DNA from: Bacillus cereus | GTDB taxonomy: Bacteria > Bacillota > Bacilli > Bacillales > Bacillaceae_G | Direction of reading: 5' to 3' | NCBI RefSeq assembly: GCF_025917685.1 | Contig: NZ_CP089518.1 | Coordinates: 3,225,001-3,289,000 of the forward strand | Length of the DNA stretch: 64,000 nt | Part shown: piece after piece, positions 63,931-64,000 of the stretch | How positions within the stretch are numbered: the stretch's first letter is position 1 | How the letters are laid out: each line of letters begins with the position of its first letter | Position numbers and translations under genes: made by a program | Notes under the pieces: generated by a model | Seen by the model: only the letters and a program-made list of their open reading frames with translations | Database searches by the model: none | What the model was told of the DNA's origin: nothing

Positions 63931-64000
63931 TATTGCACCTCATACAACAATCATATAGCATTACCATATCGAAATAATGGTTCATCATCTTAAACCTTTC

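Overview
This window reads as chromosomal DNA of a Bacillus cereus group member. The reasons are low GC, strong GGAGG-type ribosome binding sites, a 250-residue AiiA N-acyl-homoserine lactonase, a yojF-bshB2 bacillithiol pair, and an arylamine N-acetyltransferase with Cys-His-Glu in place of the usual Cys-His-Asp triad. No rRNA, tRNA, CRISPR array, prophage or insertion sequence was seen. Most genes are on the minus strand and are separated by clear intrinsic terminators.

Layout. 0-12 kb: a glyoxalase-family gene broken by a TGA codon, a YeiL-type Crp/Fnr regulator divergent from two YdcZ half-transporters across a 20-bp perfect palindrome, a gene with an apparent ATT start, aiiA, a padR-DUF1700-DUF4097 operon, an oxidoreductase, an amino acid permease, a GNAT protein, and a Bcr/CflA drug exporter behind a leader peptide and anti-Shine-Dalgarno. 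12-23 kb: a catabolic block of YtcJ-type amidohydrolase, class III transaminase, CoA-acylating semialdehyde dehydrogenase, cupin, MATE exporter, aldehyde dehydrogenase and PuuB-like amine oxidase. It is divergent from a MerR regulator fused to a zinc ribbon and a methyltransferase-like domain. The enzymes fit a route from a C3 diamine or polyamine through beta-alanine and malonate semialdehyde to acetyl-CoA. 23-41 kb: bacillithiol genes, an NhaD/ArsB-type transporter, a Fur-box siderophore operon, DinB, GNAT and CPBP proteins, a LysR/quinone reductase pair, a phosphatase, and a MutS2-like ATPase without an Smr domain.

41-47.8 kb: a lipoprotein, a decayed copy of the 5' end of pepF fused to the tail of another gene, a secreted alpha-amylase with a cre site, the acetyltransferase and intact pepF. 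47.8-55.8 kb: an agmatine/amidohydrolase block with three agmatine deiminase (PAD) family genes, a lipoprotein YtcJ-type amidohydrolase and a MerR/GyrI-type regulator. One PAD protein and the amidohydrolase carry lipobox signals, so both should act outside the membrane. At least three promoters here have MerR architecture (-35 and -10 boxes 19 bp apart with a dyad between). Bestrophin and PsiE genes lie inside this block. 55.8-64 kb: a penicillin-binding-protein-like serine hydrolase, small genes, a 1-bp-frameshifted pseudogene, helD interrupted by an in-frame TGA, and a TetR/FAD-monooxygenase pair.

The most unusual items are the Bcr/CflA translation-attenuation leader, the MerR/zinc-ribbon/methyltransferase-like regulator with its 19-bp-spacer promoter, the surface-anchored deiminase and amidohydrolase under MerR-type promoters, and the pepF duplication/fusion scar. 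Functions were assigned by reading sequence and motifs; no database search was run.
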